A stretch of DNA of 49,245 nucleotides from an uncultured cyanobacterium (GTDB taxonomy: Bacteria > Cyanobacteriota > Cyanobacteriia > PCC-6307 > Cyanobiaceae). This document shows, one piece after another, positions 42,785 through 49,245 of this stretch. The position numbers and the translations under genes were made by a program. The DNA lies in the NCBI GenBank assembly GCA_903858015.1, contig CAIOGZ010000060.1, positions 1 through 49,245 on the forward strand. The letters are read 5' to 3'. The number at the start of each line of letters is the position of its first letter. Within the stretch, counting starts at the first letter, position 1. The notes under the pieces are model-generated. The model was not told the DNA's origin. It saw nothing but the letters and a program-made list of their open reading frames with translations, and did not search any database.

Positions 42785-43993
42785 ATGAATCCCCTCCTGC
42801 GGCGCCTACGCCAAGACCTGTTCGCCACCCCGGCCGATTCGCTGCTCAGCATCGCCCTGCTGGCCATCTTGGCCAGCGGCTCTACCGCTTTTCTGCACTG
42901 GGCCTTCAGCCGCGCCCAGTGGGCCGTGATCCAGGCCAACAGCACCCTGTTTGCGCTCGGCCGCTATCCGATCGAGCAGCAGTGGCGCCTCTGGCTGCTG
43001 ACCGCCCTGCTGGCCGCCGCCGCCGGCATCGGCTGGGGCATGCTGCGCTCCCATCCCCGCACCGATCGCAGCGGCAGGCTCTGGCCGGCCAACGACCGGA
43101 TCGCGGCGCTGCTGCTGCTGCTCAGCCTGGCGCTGCCCTGGGCCCTGGGCCTGGCCCTACCGATCCAGCTGCGCTGGTGGGCCCTCAGCGGCCTGCTGCT
43201 GCTGCTGCGCTGGCTGGCGGGGCGGTTCGGGCCGGGGCTGCCGCCTGCGTTGAAGCGCCTGCTGCCACTTGGGTTACCGCTGCTCTATCTGATCGGCATG
43301 CTGCTGATTGGCGGTGGGCTCGGCCTGGCCCCGGTGCCTCCGTCGGAATGGGGGGGGCTGCTGCTCACCCTGCTGCAGGCCAGCTTCGCCATCCTGCTCT
43401 GCTTCCCGCTGGGGGTGCTGCTGGCCCTCGGCCGCCGCAGCGATCTACCCCTGCTGCGCTGGGGTTCGGTGATTTATATCGAATTCATCCGCGGCGCGCC
43501 CCTGATTACCTTGCTGTTCCTGGGCCAAAACATGCTCGGCTTTTTGCTGCCGGGCGGCATGGCCCCAGAGCGGGTCTGGCGGGCGGCCTGGGTGCTCACC
43601 CTGTTCGCCGCGGCCTACCTGGCCGAAGCGGTGCGCTCCGGGCTGGCGGCGGTGCCGCGGGGCCAGGTGGAGGCGGCCCGCTCCCTGGGCCTCTCGCTGC
43701 CCCAGGCCTTCAGCACGGTGGTGCTGCCCCAGGCCCTGCGGGTGGCGCTGCCCAGCATGGTGGGTCAGTTCATTTCGCTGCTGCAGGACACCACCTTGCT
43801 CTCCTTGATTGGCCTGATGGAATTGCTGGGCACGGCCCGCACCGTGATGGCCAATCCCGCCTTTCTGGGCAAGAACGCCGAGGTGTATCTGACCCTGGCG
43901 GTGTTGTTCTGGTGCTGCTGCGCCGCCCTCGGTCTCGGCAGCCGCGCCCTGGAGCGCCGCCTCGATCCCGCCGCCGTGGTGCGCTCGGGGTGA
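42785..43993 (+). CDS. Amino-acid ABC transporter permease 2 (AapM/BztC/NatH-like)
   Basis: A 402-residue HisMQ-type permease, longer than the classical type because of an extended N-terminal membrane region (at least five helices in the first 200 residues). EFIRGAPLITLLFLGQNMLG and AYLAEAVRSGLAAVPRGQVE, then AARSLGLS, form the EAA region. The ATG at 42785 lies 1 bp after the preceding stop. Together with permease 1 it forms the heterodimeric pore. Confidence 0.92.
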   Translation: MNPLLRRLRQDLFATPADSLLSIALLAILASGSTAFLHWAFSRAQWAVIQANSTLFALGRYPIEQQWRLWLLTALLAAAAGIGWGMLRSHPRTDRSGRLWPANDRIAALLLLLSLALPWALGLALPIQLRWWALSGLLLLLRWLAGRFGPGLPPALKRLLPLGLPLLYLIGMLLIGGGLGLAPVPPSEWGGLLLTLLQASFAILLCFPLGVLLALGRRSDLPLLRWGSVIYIEFIRGAPLITLLFLGQNMLGFLLPGGMAPERVWRAAWVLTLFAAAYLAEAVRSGLAAVPRGQVEAARSLGLSLPQAFSTVVLPQALRVALPSMVGQFISLLQDTTLLSLIGLMELLGTARTVMANPAFLGKNAEVYLTLAVLFWCCCAALGLGSRALERRLDPAAVVRSG

Positions 43994-44195
43994 TCCCCGG
44001 GATCGCAGGTCGCCTTCTCCAAGCCTGCAGCTCAATCCAGTTTTCTGCTTCTTCCTTTCCCTGATCTTCCCTTCCCTGATCTTCACGACACTTTTTCCCC
44101 GCTTCTTCTCTCTGCTAACTTCTGCTTTTTCCCGAATTCTGCTTTCACCCTGATTCTTCCGCTAGTCCTCACCTGAGCCCAACCGCTCCACCGCC

Positions 44196-44978
44196 ATGAG
44201 TCAGTCCACCACCAGCAGCTCGTACAGCAGCGCCGCCAACCCGAGTCCGCTGATGATTGAGGCCCGCGGCGTTGAGAAGTGGTACCCCAATGGTTACCAC
44301 GCCCTGCGCGGTGTCGACCTCACGGTGAACCGCGGTGAGGTGGTGGTGATCATGGGGCCTTCGGGCTCGGGCAAGAGCACGTTTATTCGCACCTTCAACG
44401 CCCTCGAGGATTTCCAGAAGGGGCAGATCACGGTCGATGGCATCCCCCTCTCCAACGATCTGCGCCAGATCGATGCCATCCGCCGCGAGGTGGGCATGGT
44501 GTTCCAGCAGTTCAACCTCTTTCCGCACCTCAGCGTGCTCGACAACCTCACCCTGGCGCCGGTGCTGGTGCGCAAGCGGCCCAAGGCCGAGGTGGTGGAG
44601 CAGGCGCGGGCGCTATTGAAGCGGGTGGGGATTGCCGAGCAGGCCGATAAGTATCCGGGCCAACTCTCCGGCGGCCAGCAGCAGCGGGTGGCGATCGCCC
44701 GGGCCCTGTGCATGGAACCCCGAATCCTGCTGTTCGATGAACCCACCAGCGCCCTTGATCCGGAGATGGTGCGCGAGGTGCTGGAGGTGATGCAAAACCT
44801 CGCCGCCGACGACATCACCATGGTGGTGGTGACCCACGAGGTGAAATTTGCCCGCCAGGTGGCCGATCGGGTGGTGCTGATGGCCGAAGGCGACGTGGTG
44901 GAGGTGGCGGAGCCGGAGCAGTTTTTTACCAATCCCCGCCAAGAGCGCAGTCGGCGCTTTCTGGATCAGATTCTTTAG
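44196..44978 (+). CDS. Amino-acid ABC transporter ATP-binding protein (AapP/BztD/BgtA-like)
   Basis: A 260-residue ATPase. MGPSGSGKST (Walker A), QFNLFPHLSVLDN (Q-loop), LSGGQQQR (signature), ILLFDEPTSALDPE (Walker B) and VVVTHEV (His switch) are all intact. Family relatives are GlnQ/AapP/BgtA. A gap of 202 bp of pyrimidine-rich sequence separates it from permease 2, wider than the other junctions in the operon, so it may have extra control or its own promoter. Confidence 0.93.
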   Translation: MSQSTTSSSYSSAANPSPLMIEARGVEKWYPNGYHALRGVDLTVNRGEVVVIMGPSGSGKSTFIRTFNALEDFQKGQITVDGIPLSNDLRQIDAIRREVGMVFQQFNLFPHLSVLDNLTLAPVLVRKRPKAEVVEQARALLKRVGIAEQADKYPGQLSGGQQQRVAIARALCMEPRILLFDEPTSALDPEMVREVLEVMQNLAADDITMVVVTHEVKFARQVADRVVLMAEGDVVEVAEPEQFFTNPRQERSRRFLDQIL

Positions 44979-45037
44979 ATTCTTTGCCTAAGGCGGCAGC
45001 TGGCGGCTCCCCGCTGGTCTCGACACCCCAACCGGCT

Positions 45038-46372
45038 TTAGCGCAGCTCGTAGCGCAGCCAGCGGCAATCGAGGCCGCCATTGCTCACGCTGATCCGGCG
45101 GCTGGCCTTGAGGCGTAGGGCACCGGTGAGGGCGGGGTTGCCGCTCAGCAGCCAGAGCGTCCAGCCACCGCAGCGTTCGCGCACCATCCGGCCGAGATCG
45201 GCGTAGAGGGCCTCAAGATCGTCGTCGGCGCCGAGGCGCACGCCGTAGGGGGGGTTGCACACCAGCACCCCGGGACCCGCAGGCGGGATCAGGTCGCGGA
45301 AATCACCCGCCTGCAGCTCGATGGGATCGGCCAGCCCGGCGGCGGCGGCGTTGGCGCGGGCCTGCTCCAGCACCTGGGGATCGCGCTCCAGTCCCAGGAT
45401 TGGGGCCAGGGGGCGGCCATCGCTGAGGCTGCTGCGCTGCTGGCTGCTGGCTGCCGCCACCTCCAGAGCCCAGAGGGCGGCATCGAAATCGGGCCAGCGC
45501 TCGAAGCCGAAGGCACGGGGCCGGGGGGCGTCCGCCAGGCCCCATCCGCCACCGCCCTTGGCTCGGTTCATGGCAACGTCCGCTGCAAGCCCCGGCGCCC
45601 GACCGAGCGCCAGGGCGGCCGCCTCCAGCAGCAGGGTGCCGGAGCCGCAGAGGGGATCCACCAGGGGCACCGCGCCATCCCAGCCGGTGAGGGCGATCAG
45701 GCCGGCGGCCAGGTTTTCCTTGAGCGGCGCCAGGCCCATGGCGGCCCGGTAGCCGCGGCGGTGCAGGCTGCCACCGCTGCCGCCCTCCAGGCTGAGGATC
45801 GCGCTGCCTCCTGCGCTGCCGCCACCAGCGTTGCTGCCGTAGGCCCCGCTACGACCACCCCGGCCCTGGCCGCCGCCGCCACCATGGCCGCCGCCACTGA
45901 GGTGCAGATGCAGGCTGAGGTCGGGATCCTCCAGGTTCACCATCGAGCGACTGCCCCAGCGCTGCCGCTGCAGGTCCACCAGGGCGTTCTTCACCTCCAG
46001 GGCGGTGTAGTGGCTGTGGTTGAGCTCCGGCAGGCTGCCGCTGGCCTCCACCTTGAAGCTGGCCTCGGGGGGGAGCCAGTGGTCCCAGTCGGCGGCGTTC
46101 TGGACCCCCTGGTAAAGATCGCGGCGGCCGCGGCAGGGGAAGCGGGCCAGCTCCCGCAGGAAGCGGAAGGGGATGCGGGCCCGCAAGTGGAGGCGATAAA
46201 AGCCGGCCAGGTCGGTGCGGCAGGCCACGGCGCGGCGCAGGGGGCGCACCTCTTCGGCGCCGAGGGCCACCAGCTCTGCGGCGGCCACCTCCTCGAGGCC
46301 GGGGGGCACCACGGCGGTGATGGCGAAGCTGTCGGTTCCCTGGGCGGAGATCGCGGCGGGGTGGGGGCTCAT
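45038..46372 (-). CDS. THUMP-domain class I RNA methyltransferase (RlmL/YpsC-like)
   Basis: A 444-residue 23S rRNA methyltransferase family protein. An N-terminal ferredoxin-like/THUMP region (about 15-165; GLEEVAAAELVALGAEEVRP) precedes a Rossmann methyltransferase (DPLCGSGTLLLEAA and VCNPPYGVRLG, the NPPY motif of N-methylation). RlmL-type enzymes make m2G2445 in 23S rRNA, but the exact target here is inferred. A Gly-rich insertion of about 40 residues (GGGHGGGGGQGRGG) separates the two domains, unusual in length. Convergent with the ABC transporter operon. Confidence 0.85.
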   Translation of the reverse strand: MSPHPAAISAQGTDSFAITAVVPPGLEEVAAAELVALGAEEVRPLRRAVACRTDLAGFYRLHLRARIPFRFLRELARFPCRGRRDLYQGVQNAADWDHWLPPEASFKVEASGSLPELNHSHYTALEVKNALVDLQRQRWGSRSMVNLEDPDLSLHLHLSGGGHGGGGGQGRGGRSGAYGSNAGGGSAGGSAILSLEGGSGGSLHRRGYRAAMGLAPLKENLAAGLIALTGWDGAVPLVDPLCGSGTLLLEAAALALGRAPGLAADVAMNRAKGGGGWGLADAPRPRAFGFERWPDFDAALWALEVAAASSQQRSSLSDGRPLAPILGLERDPQVLEQARANAAAAGLADPIELQAGDFRDLIPPAGPGVLVCNPPYGVRLGADDDLEALYADLGRMVRERCGGWTLWLLSGNPALTGALRLKASRRISVSNGGLDCRWLRYELR

Positions 46373-46582
46373 CGCCCCACTGTGGCGCTTAGTGGTGGCT
46401 CTTCCTTGTGGATAGGCCCTTCACTGTTTGAAGCTCAAAGTGTGGCGATCAGGCCGCCAGTCCCCCACGCCGGTAGGCCCAGGCCGCTTTTGCCAGGTCC
46501 GCATCCTGGATGGCGATCGGTCGCTGCAGGCGGAGTGCCGTTCTCATATGGCGCTGTTGTGATCGGCCACTCGGCCCTATTA

Positions 46583-46603
46583 AGCTAGCCAACTCAGCTA
46601 GCC
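46583..46603 (+). promoter_or_regulatory. Probable operator of the first phd/vapC locus
   Basis: AGCTAGCC occurs twice (46583-46590 and 46596-46603), 13 bp apart, each with a palindromic GCTAGC core, just before the antitoxin ATG at 46612. Autoregulated toxin-antitoxin operons usually have such paired sites. Confidence 0.5.
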
Positions 46604-46611
46604 GATACAGC

Positions 46612-46872
46612 ATGGCTGCTCAATGGACGCTGCAGGACGCCAAGAACCGCTTCAGCGCCGTGGTGGAGGCCGCCCTGGCGGGTGAGCCCCAGAGGGTCAC
46701 CCGCCGCGGGCGCTGGGTGGGTGTGGTGATCTCGGCCTCGGAATATGAGCGCCTGCGCCGGCTGGATCAGGCGAGCGCGCCCTCGCTGCCGGAGCTGCTG
46801 CTGGCCCTGCCGCAGGACGACGAACCCTTCGAGCGAATCGATCTGACGCCGCGGGAGTTTCCCTGTACCTGA
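46612..46872 (+). CDS. Phd/YefM-type antitoxin
   Basis: An 86-residue Phd/YefM antitoxin. WTLQDAKNRFSAVVEAALAG and GRWVGVVISASEYERLRRL are the family fold (A-K-F-VV and VISxxEYERL). It overlaps the following toxin gene by about 10 bp and binds both it and the operator. The ATG at 46612 is chosen because the family N-terminus begins there. Confidence 0.9.
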   Translation: MAAQWTLQDAKNRFSAVVEAALAGEPQRVTRRGRWVGVVISASEYERLRRLDQASAPSLPELLLALPQDDEPFERIDLTPREFPCT

Positions 46873-47276
46873 TCGACACGATGGTCCTCTCGGAGCTGCG
46901 CCGCCGCCAGCGGGATCCAGGGGTGGTGGCATGGATCGCCCGGCAGCAGCACGACGACCTCTTTCTCAGTGTGGTGAGCATCGGCGAGATCGAGCGGGGT
47001 ATCGCCCGGCAGCGCAGCACGGATCCGGCCTTTGCCGAAGAGCTGGCGACCTGGTTGAAACGCCTGCTGCACCTGCACCGTGAGCGAATGCTGGCGGTGG
47101 ATCTGCCCGTCGCCCGCCGCTGGGGACAACTCTCGGCCGCCCTCGGCCACGACAGCGCCGATCTGCTGATCGCCGCCACTGCTCTGCAGCACGGCCTCAC
47201 CGTGGTGACCCGCAACCTGCGCCACTTCACCCCCACCGGTGTGGCCACCCTTGATCCCTGGCAGGGCGAAGGCTGA
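46863..47276 (+). CDS. VapC-type PIN-domain RNase toxin with a probable CTG start
   Basis: A PIN domain of about 137 residues. LIDTMVLSELRRR holds the first catalytic Asp. SIGEIERGIARQR holds the Glu, and HDSADLLIAATALQHGLTVVTRN holds the later acids. The ATG at 46881 would exclude the first Asp, so translation likely begins at CTG 46863, which has GGGAG five bases upstream. No ATG, GTG or TTG lies in frame in between. Overlap with the antitoxin is then 10 bp. Asn of the usual DTNVLS is Met here. Confidence 0.8.
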   Translation: MYLIDTMVLSELRRRQRDPGVVAWIARQQHDDLFLSVVSIGEIERGIARQRSTDPAFAEELATWLKRLLHLHRERMLAVDLPVARRWGQLSAALGHDSADLLIAATALQHGLTVVTRNLRHFTPTGVATLDPWQGEG

Positions 47277-47352
47277 GGCGCCTTAACGTCATCAGAGCTT
47301 CCTCTCAGGCCGTGCCCGGGCTACCGAGGCCCCGCCCAGATCCGGCACGTGA

Positions 47353-47787
47353 TCATGAGTTGATGGCGATCGCCTCGCTGAGCTGCTGTTTCCGCTCGGC
47401 CAGGGAGCCGGCTTTGAGCGGTGGCAGGGGCCCTGGGTTGGCGGCGGCGAGCAGGCTGCCCAGCTCAGCCTCGGAGCGGCTGGCCAGGATGCGGCTGCCC
47501 AGGGCAGCCCAGCGGCTGGCCAGCTGATGACTGCGCCGGCCACTGAGCTTGGCGTCTTTGGAGTCGCTGTTGAGCAGGGCATAGCCCAGCCGCAGCACCT
47601 TCACCGCCCGCAGCAGCACCTCGGCGAGGTTGACGGCGGCATCGGAGAGCCGCAGCCACCACACCGGCTGCGCCGGAGCCAGGGGAATGGCGCTGGCGAG
47701 AAGCGAGATCAGCACCAGGGCCTCCAGGGCCAGGGCCAGCCACTGGCTGTGGCGGGCGATGGCGGTGCGGCGATCGAGGGGAATCAT
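47353..47787 (-). CDS. Membrane protein of unknown function
   Basis: A 144-residue protein. One strong hydrophobic helix (WLALALEALVLISLLASAIPLA) lies at about 16-37 and a second, weaker one at about 49-70. A hydrophilic, charged C-terminal half (SGRRSHQLASRWAALGSRIL) follows. No recognised family. The frame is GC-rich with codon use like the core genes. It converges on the first vapC gene. Confidence 0.5.
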   Translation of the reverse strand: MIPLDRRTAIARHSQWLALALEALVLISLLASAIPLAPAQPVWWLRLSDAAVNLAEVLLRAVKVLRLGYALLNSDSKDAKLSGRRSHQLASRWAALGSRILASRSEAELGSLLAAANPGPLPPLKAGSLAERKQQLSEAIAINS

Positions 47788-47945
47788 CCGTGGGCAAGCA
47801 TCCGTGGGTTGGTCCGCCGCGGCAACAGAGCGGGTAGGTGGACTGATCAGCCGGGATCCGGCCGCAGAGGATCAGCAGCTGGGGGAGGCGGCGGCCGCAG
47901 CCGCAGCACCGCACCAGCACTTGCGCGCGCTATTTGCGAGCATTA

Positions 47946-47966
47946 AACTGGTTGGCAACTGGTTGA
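47946..47966 (+). promoter_or_regulatory. Probable operator of the second phd/vapC locus
   Basis: AACTGGTTG is repeated at 47946-47954 and 47958-47966, 11 bp apart (about one helical turn), ending 10 bp before the antitoxin ATG. It fits antitoxin autoregulation. Confidence 0.5.
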
Positions 47967-47976
47967 TCAAACGGCC

Positions 47977-48216
47977 ATGCGCAGCGTTGGCGCTTTCGAG
48001 GCCAAGACCCATCTGGCGGCTCTGCTCGATGCAGTGAGCGCCGGGGAGCAGATCACGATCACCCGCCATGGCCGTCCCGTTGCTCGGCTCGTGCCCCCTG
48101 CCGCCGAACCTCCAACCAGCGTGATCGACACCATCACCCGCCTGCGTCAGTTCAGCCAGGGGCAGACCCTCGGCGGCCTCACCATCGCCGACCTGCGCGA
48201 TCAAAACCGTCGATGA
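47977..48216 (+). CDS. Phd/YefM-type antitoxin
   Basis: A 79-residue antitoxin. MRSVGAFEAKTHLAALLDAV and ITITRHGRPVARLVP are the Phd DNA-binding fold. The C-terminal part (LRQFSQGQTLGGLTIADLRD) is the toxin-binding tail. It overlaps vapC by four bases (ATGA). A paired direct repeat lies immediately upstream. Confidence 0.92.
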   Translation: MRSVGAFEAKTHLAALLDAVSAGEQITITRHGRPVARLVPPAAEPPTSVIDTITRLRQFSQGQTLGGLTIADLRDQNRR

Positions 48217-48665
48217 AGGATCCGGAAGCGAGCGGTGCCGCGGAAACGGCGGCAGAGCTTGTGCTGGATGTGTCGCTCAGCTGCGCCTGGTGCTTTGCCG
48301 ATGAGGCCAGCGAGCCGGCCTGGGCGATCCTGGAGCGGTTGCAGGGCGGCCGGGCCCATGTGCCGGCCCTCTGGCTCTGGGAAACGGCCAATGTGCTGGT
48401 GCAGGCCGAGCGCCGTGGCCGCATCAGCCCGGCGGCGATCCGCACCTATCTCGGGCTTCTGGAGGGGCTGCCGATCAGCGTCGACCAGCCCAGCACCGCC
48501 AGCGCCTGGCACGACACGCTCGCCTTGGCCCGCAGCCATCGCCTCACCAGCTATGACGCCGCTTACCTGGAGTTGGCTCAGCGCCGGGGCCTGCCCCTGG
48601 CCAGCCGCGACAAGGCCCTCCAGGAGGCGGCCCGGCTGGAGGGAGTGCCCCTCATGCCCTGCTGA
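48213..48665 (+). CDS. VapC-type PIN-domain RNase toxin
   Basis: A 150-residue PIN toxin with all acids in place: LVLDVSLSCAWCFADE (Asp), LWLWETANVL (Glu) and SYDAAYLELAQRRGLPLASRD (two Asp). The start ATG overlaps the antitoxin stop. VapC toxins cleave tRNA or rRNA. It is followed 13 bp later by the C-terminal fragment of another PIN gene. Confidence 0.92.
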   Translation: MKDPEASGAAETAAELVLDVSLSCAWCFADEASEPAWAILERLQGGRAHVPALWLWETANVLVQAERRGRISPAAIRTYLGLLEGLPISVDQPSTASAWHDTLALARSHRLTSYDAAYLELAQRRGLPLASRDKALQEAARLEGVPLMPC

Positions 48666-48678
48666 AGCCAGGGCAGCG

Positions 48679-48891
48679 ATGACCCCGCAGCGCGGCGCTT
48701 ACCGCCACGTGCAACTGGAGCAGGAAGAGTTGCTCCGCCAGGCGCTGGCCTGGCATCACCAGCGTCTGGACTTCGCCGATCTCCTGCATCTGTTGTGCAG
48801 TGAGGGTTGCGCCCGCTTCGCCACGTTGGATCGTGCGCCGGCCAAGGTCGCCTCCACCCTGGATCGCAGGCCAGCGGTGCAATCCCTCTGA
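48679..48891 (+). pseudogene. C-terminal fragment of another VapC/PIN gene
   Basis: A 70-residue frame containing LDFADLLHLLCSEGCARFAT, then LDRAPAKVAS, the second half of a PIN domain (DFADxLHLxxxxxCxxFxTxDR). The first catalytic Asp and Glu are missing, so it cannot be an active RNase. It probably derives from a third phd-vapC locus. Confidence 0.72.
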
Positions 48892-48994
48892 GAACGAGCC
48901 AGCGCCCCATCCGGGTGGTTGCCGCCGCGGGCTTTGGTGGTTCGGGGATGCCCACCTGGCCGGGGCGGCCCTTCCAGCGGGCGCCGGTGCCATA

Positions 48995-49245
48995 CTTCAA
49001 CAGTCGGTCCTCGGGCCGACTAGGTGGCTCACACCAGTGTTTCGGACAGCGGTTCGATTCCGCTCAGCTCCATTCCCCCGCTCCCGGTTCAGCCGGAAGC
49101 CTCGCGGGGCTGCAATGGTTTCGACGGGGCATAAGGAGGGTGACTGAAGCCTGCTCGGTAAGAGCAAACCCGTAACAGCGAACAACATCGTTCGTTTCTC
49201 CCGTCAAGCCGCCCCTGTGGCTGCCTGACACTCTTAACGGAGACG
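48995..49245 (+). ncRNA. ssrA: Two-piece (circularly permuted) tmRNA gene, 3' end outside the window
   Basis: The acceptor piece comes first: T-arm AGCGG/TTCGATT/CCGCT (49048-49064) and CAGCTCCA (49065-49072). A 33-bp intervening segment (49073-49105) follows, then the conventional 5' end GGGGCTG (49106-49112), which pairs with CAGCTCC, and the coding piece. The tag frame at 49178-49225 reads ANNIVRFSRQAAPVAA and ends in TGA. tmRNA rescues stalled ribosomes. The permuted order is characteristic of the Prochlorococcus/Synechococcus/Cyanobium clade. The 5' end of the acceptor piece is approximate, and the gene continues past the right edge. Confidence 0.92.

Noticed and set aside
46430-46552. 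32-codon minus-strand frame ending in AWAYRRGGLAA
   Set aside because: Too short to support alone; no ribosome binding site or family identified.
47277-47380. CCTTAAC ... GTTGATG after the first vapC gene as a possible attC
   Set aside because: Inner arms do not pair and the right box lies at the end of a neighbouring gene.

Overview
The window comes from a high-GC picocyanobacterium of the Cyanobium/Synechococcus (alpha-cyanobacterial) lineage. The evidence is a circularly permuted two-piece tmRNA gene at the right edge with a cyanobacterial-type tag (ANNIVRFSRQAAPVAA), a CO2-uptake NDH-1 operon (ndhF3-ndhD3-cupA-cupS), phycocyanin genes, glutamine synthetase III and scattered HIP1 palindromes (GCGATCGC). 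The exact strain cannot be told from the sequence.

Layout. 0-1.6 kb: an AT-richer gene for a phytochelatin-synthase-like cysteine peptidase with a second, degenerate copy of the fold. 2-9.7 kb: membrane and ion genes (DedA, DUF475/TerC-like, a KimA-like APC permease, a PacL-type P-ATPase, a second DedA). 9.8-15.8 kb: a small zinc-ribbon membrane protein and the CO2-uptake NDH-1 operon. 15.8-17.1 kb: a decayed integron integrase, a putative attI, one methyltransferase cassette and a well-formed attC. 17.2-22.4 kb: a HepT/MntA toxin-antitoxin pair, a GldA-type dehydrogenase, an asparaginase fused to a bulb-type lectin domain, and three decayed genes (choloylglycine hydrolase family, DUF1214, Uma2). 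22.5-26.4 kb: a SNF2 helicase and its SWIM-finger partner. 26.4-30.2 kb: an AT-rich cpcB-cpcA-secreted-protein operon and a wrecked DUF4062/NACHT NTPase, bracketed by two 76-bp direct copies of the 3' end of the SWIM gene. 30.4-33.1 kb: a frameshifted DUF4351 gene, then a second decayed integron integrase followed by a putative attI, a hicBA cassette, an attC, a relB/parE cassette and a weaker attC. 33.1-49.2 kb: a YbaY/NlpE/META-type envelope protein, glnN, mgtA, a four-gene polar amino-acid ABC transporter, an RNA methyltransferase, two Phd/VapC loci plus a VapC fragment, and ssrA.

How the pieces relate. The core genes (NDH-1, glnN, ABC transporter, ssrA, ATPases) are dense and GC-rich. Between them lie accessory patches that are AT-richer or decayed. 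The most notable signal is two independent integron-like modules with the same plan: an integrase pseudogene, about 172-175 bp, a GTTRRRY-like crossover point, then cassettes in the same direction as the integrase, with foldable attC sites. This is the reverse of the usual integron orientation. A second recurrent signal is 15-bp tandem repeats that add pentapeptide-period tracts to several unrelated proteins.
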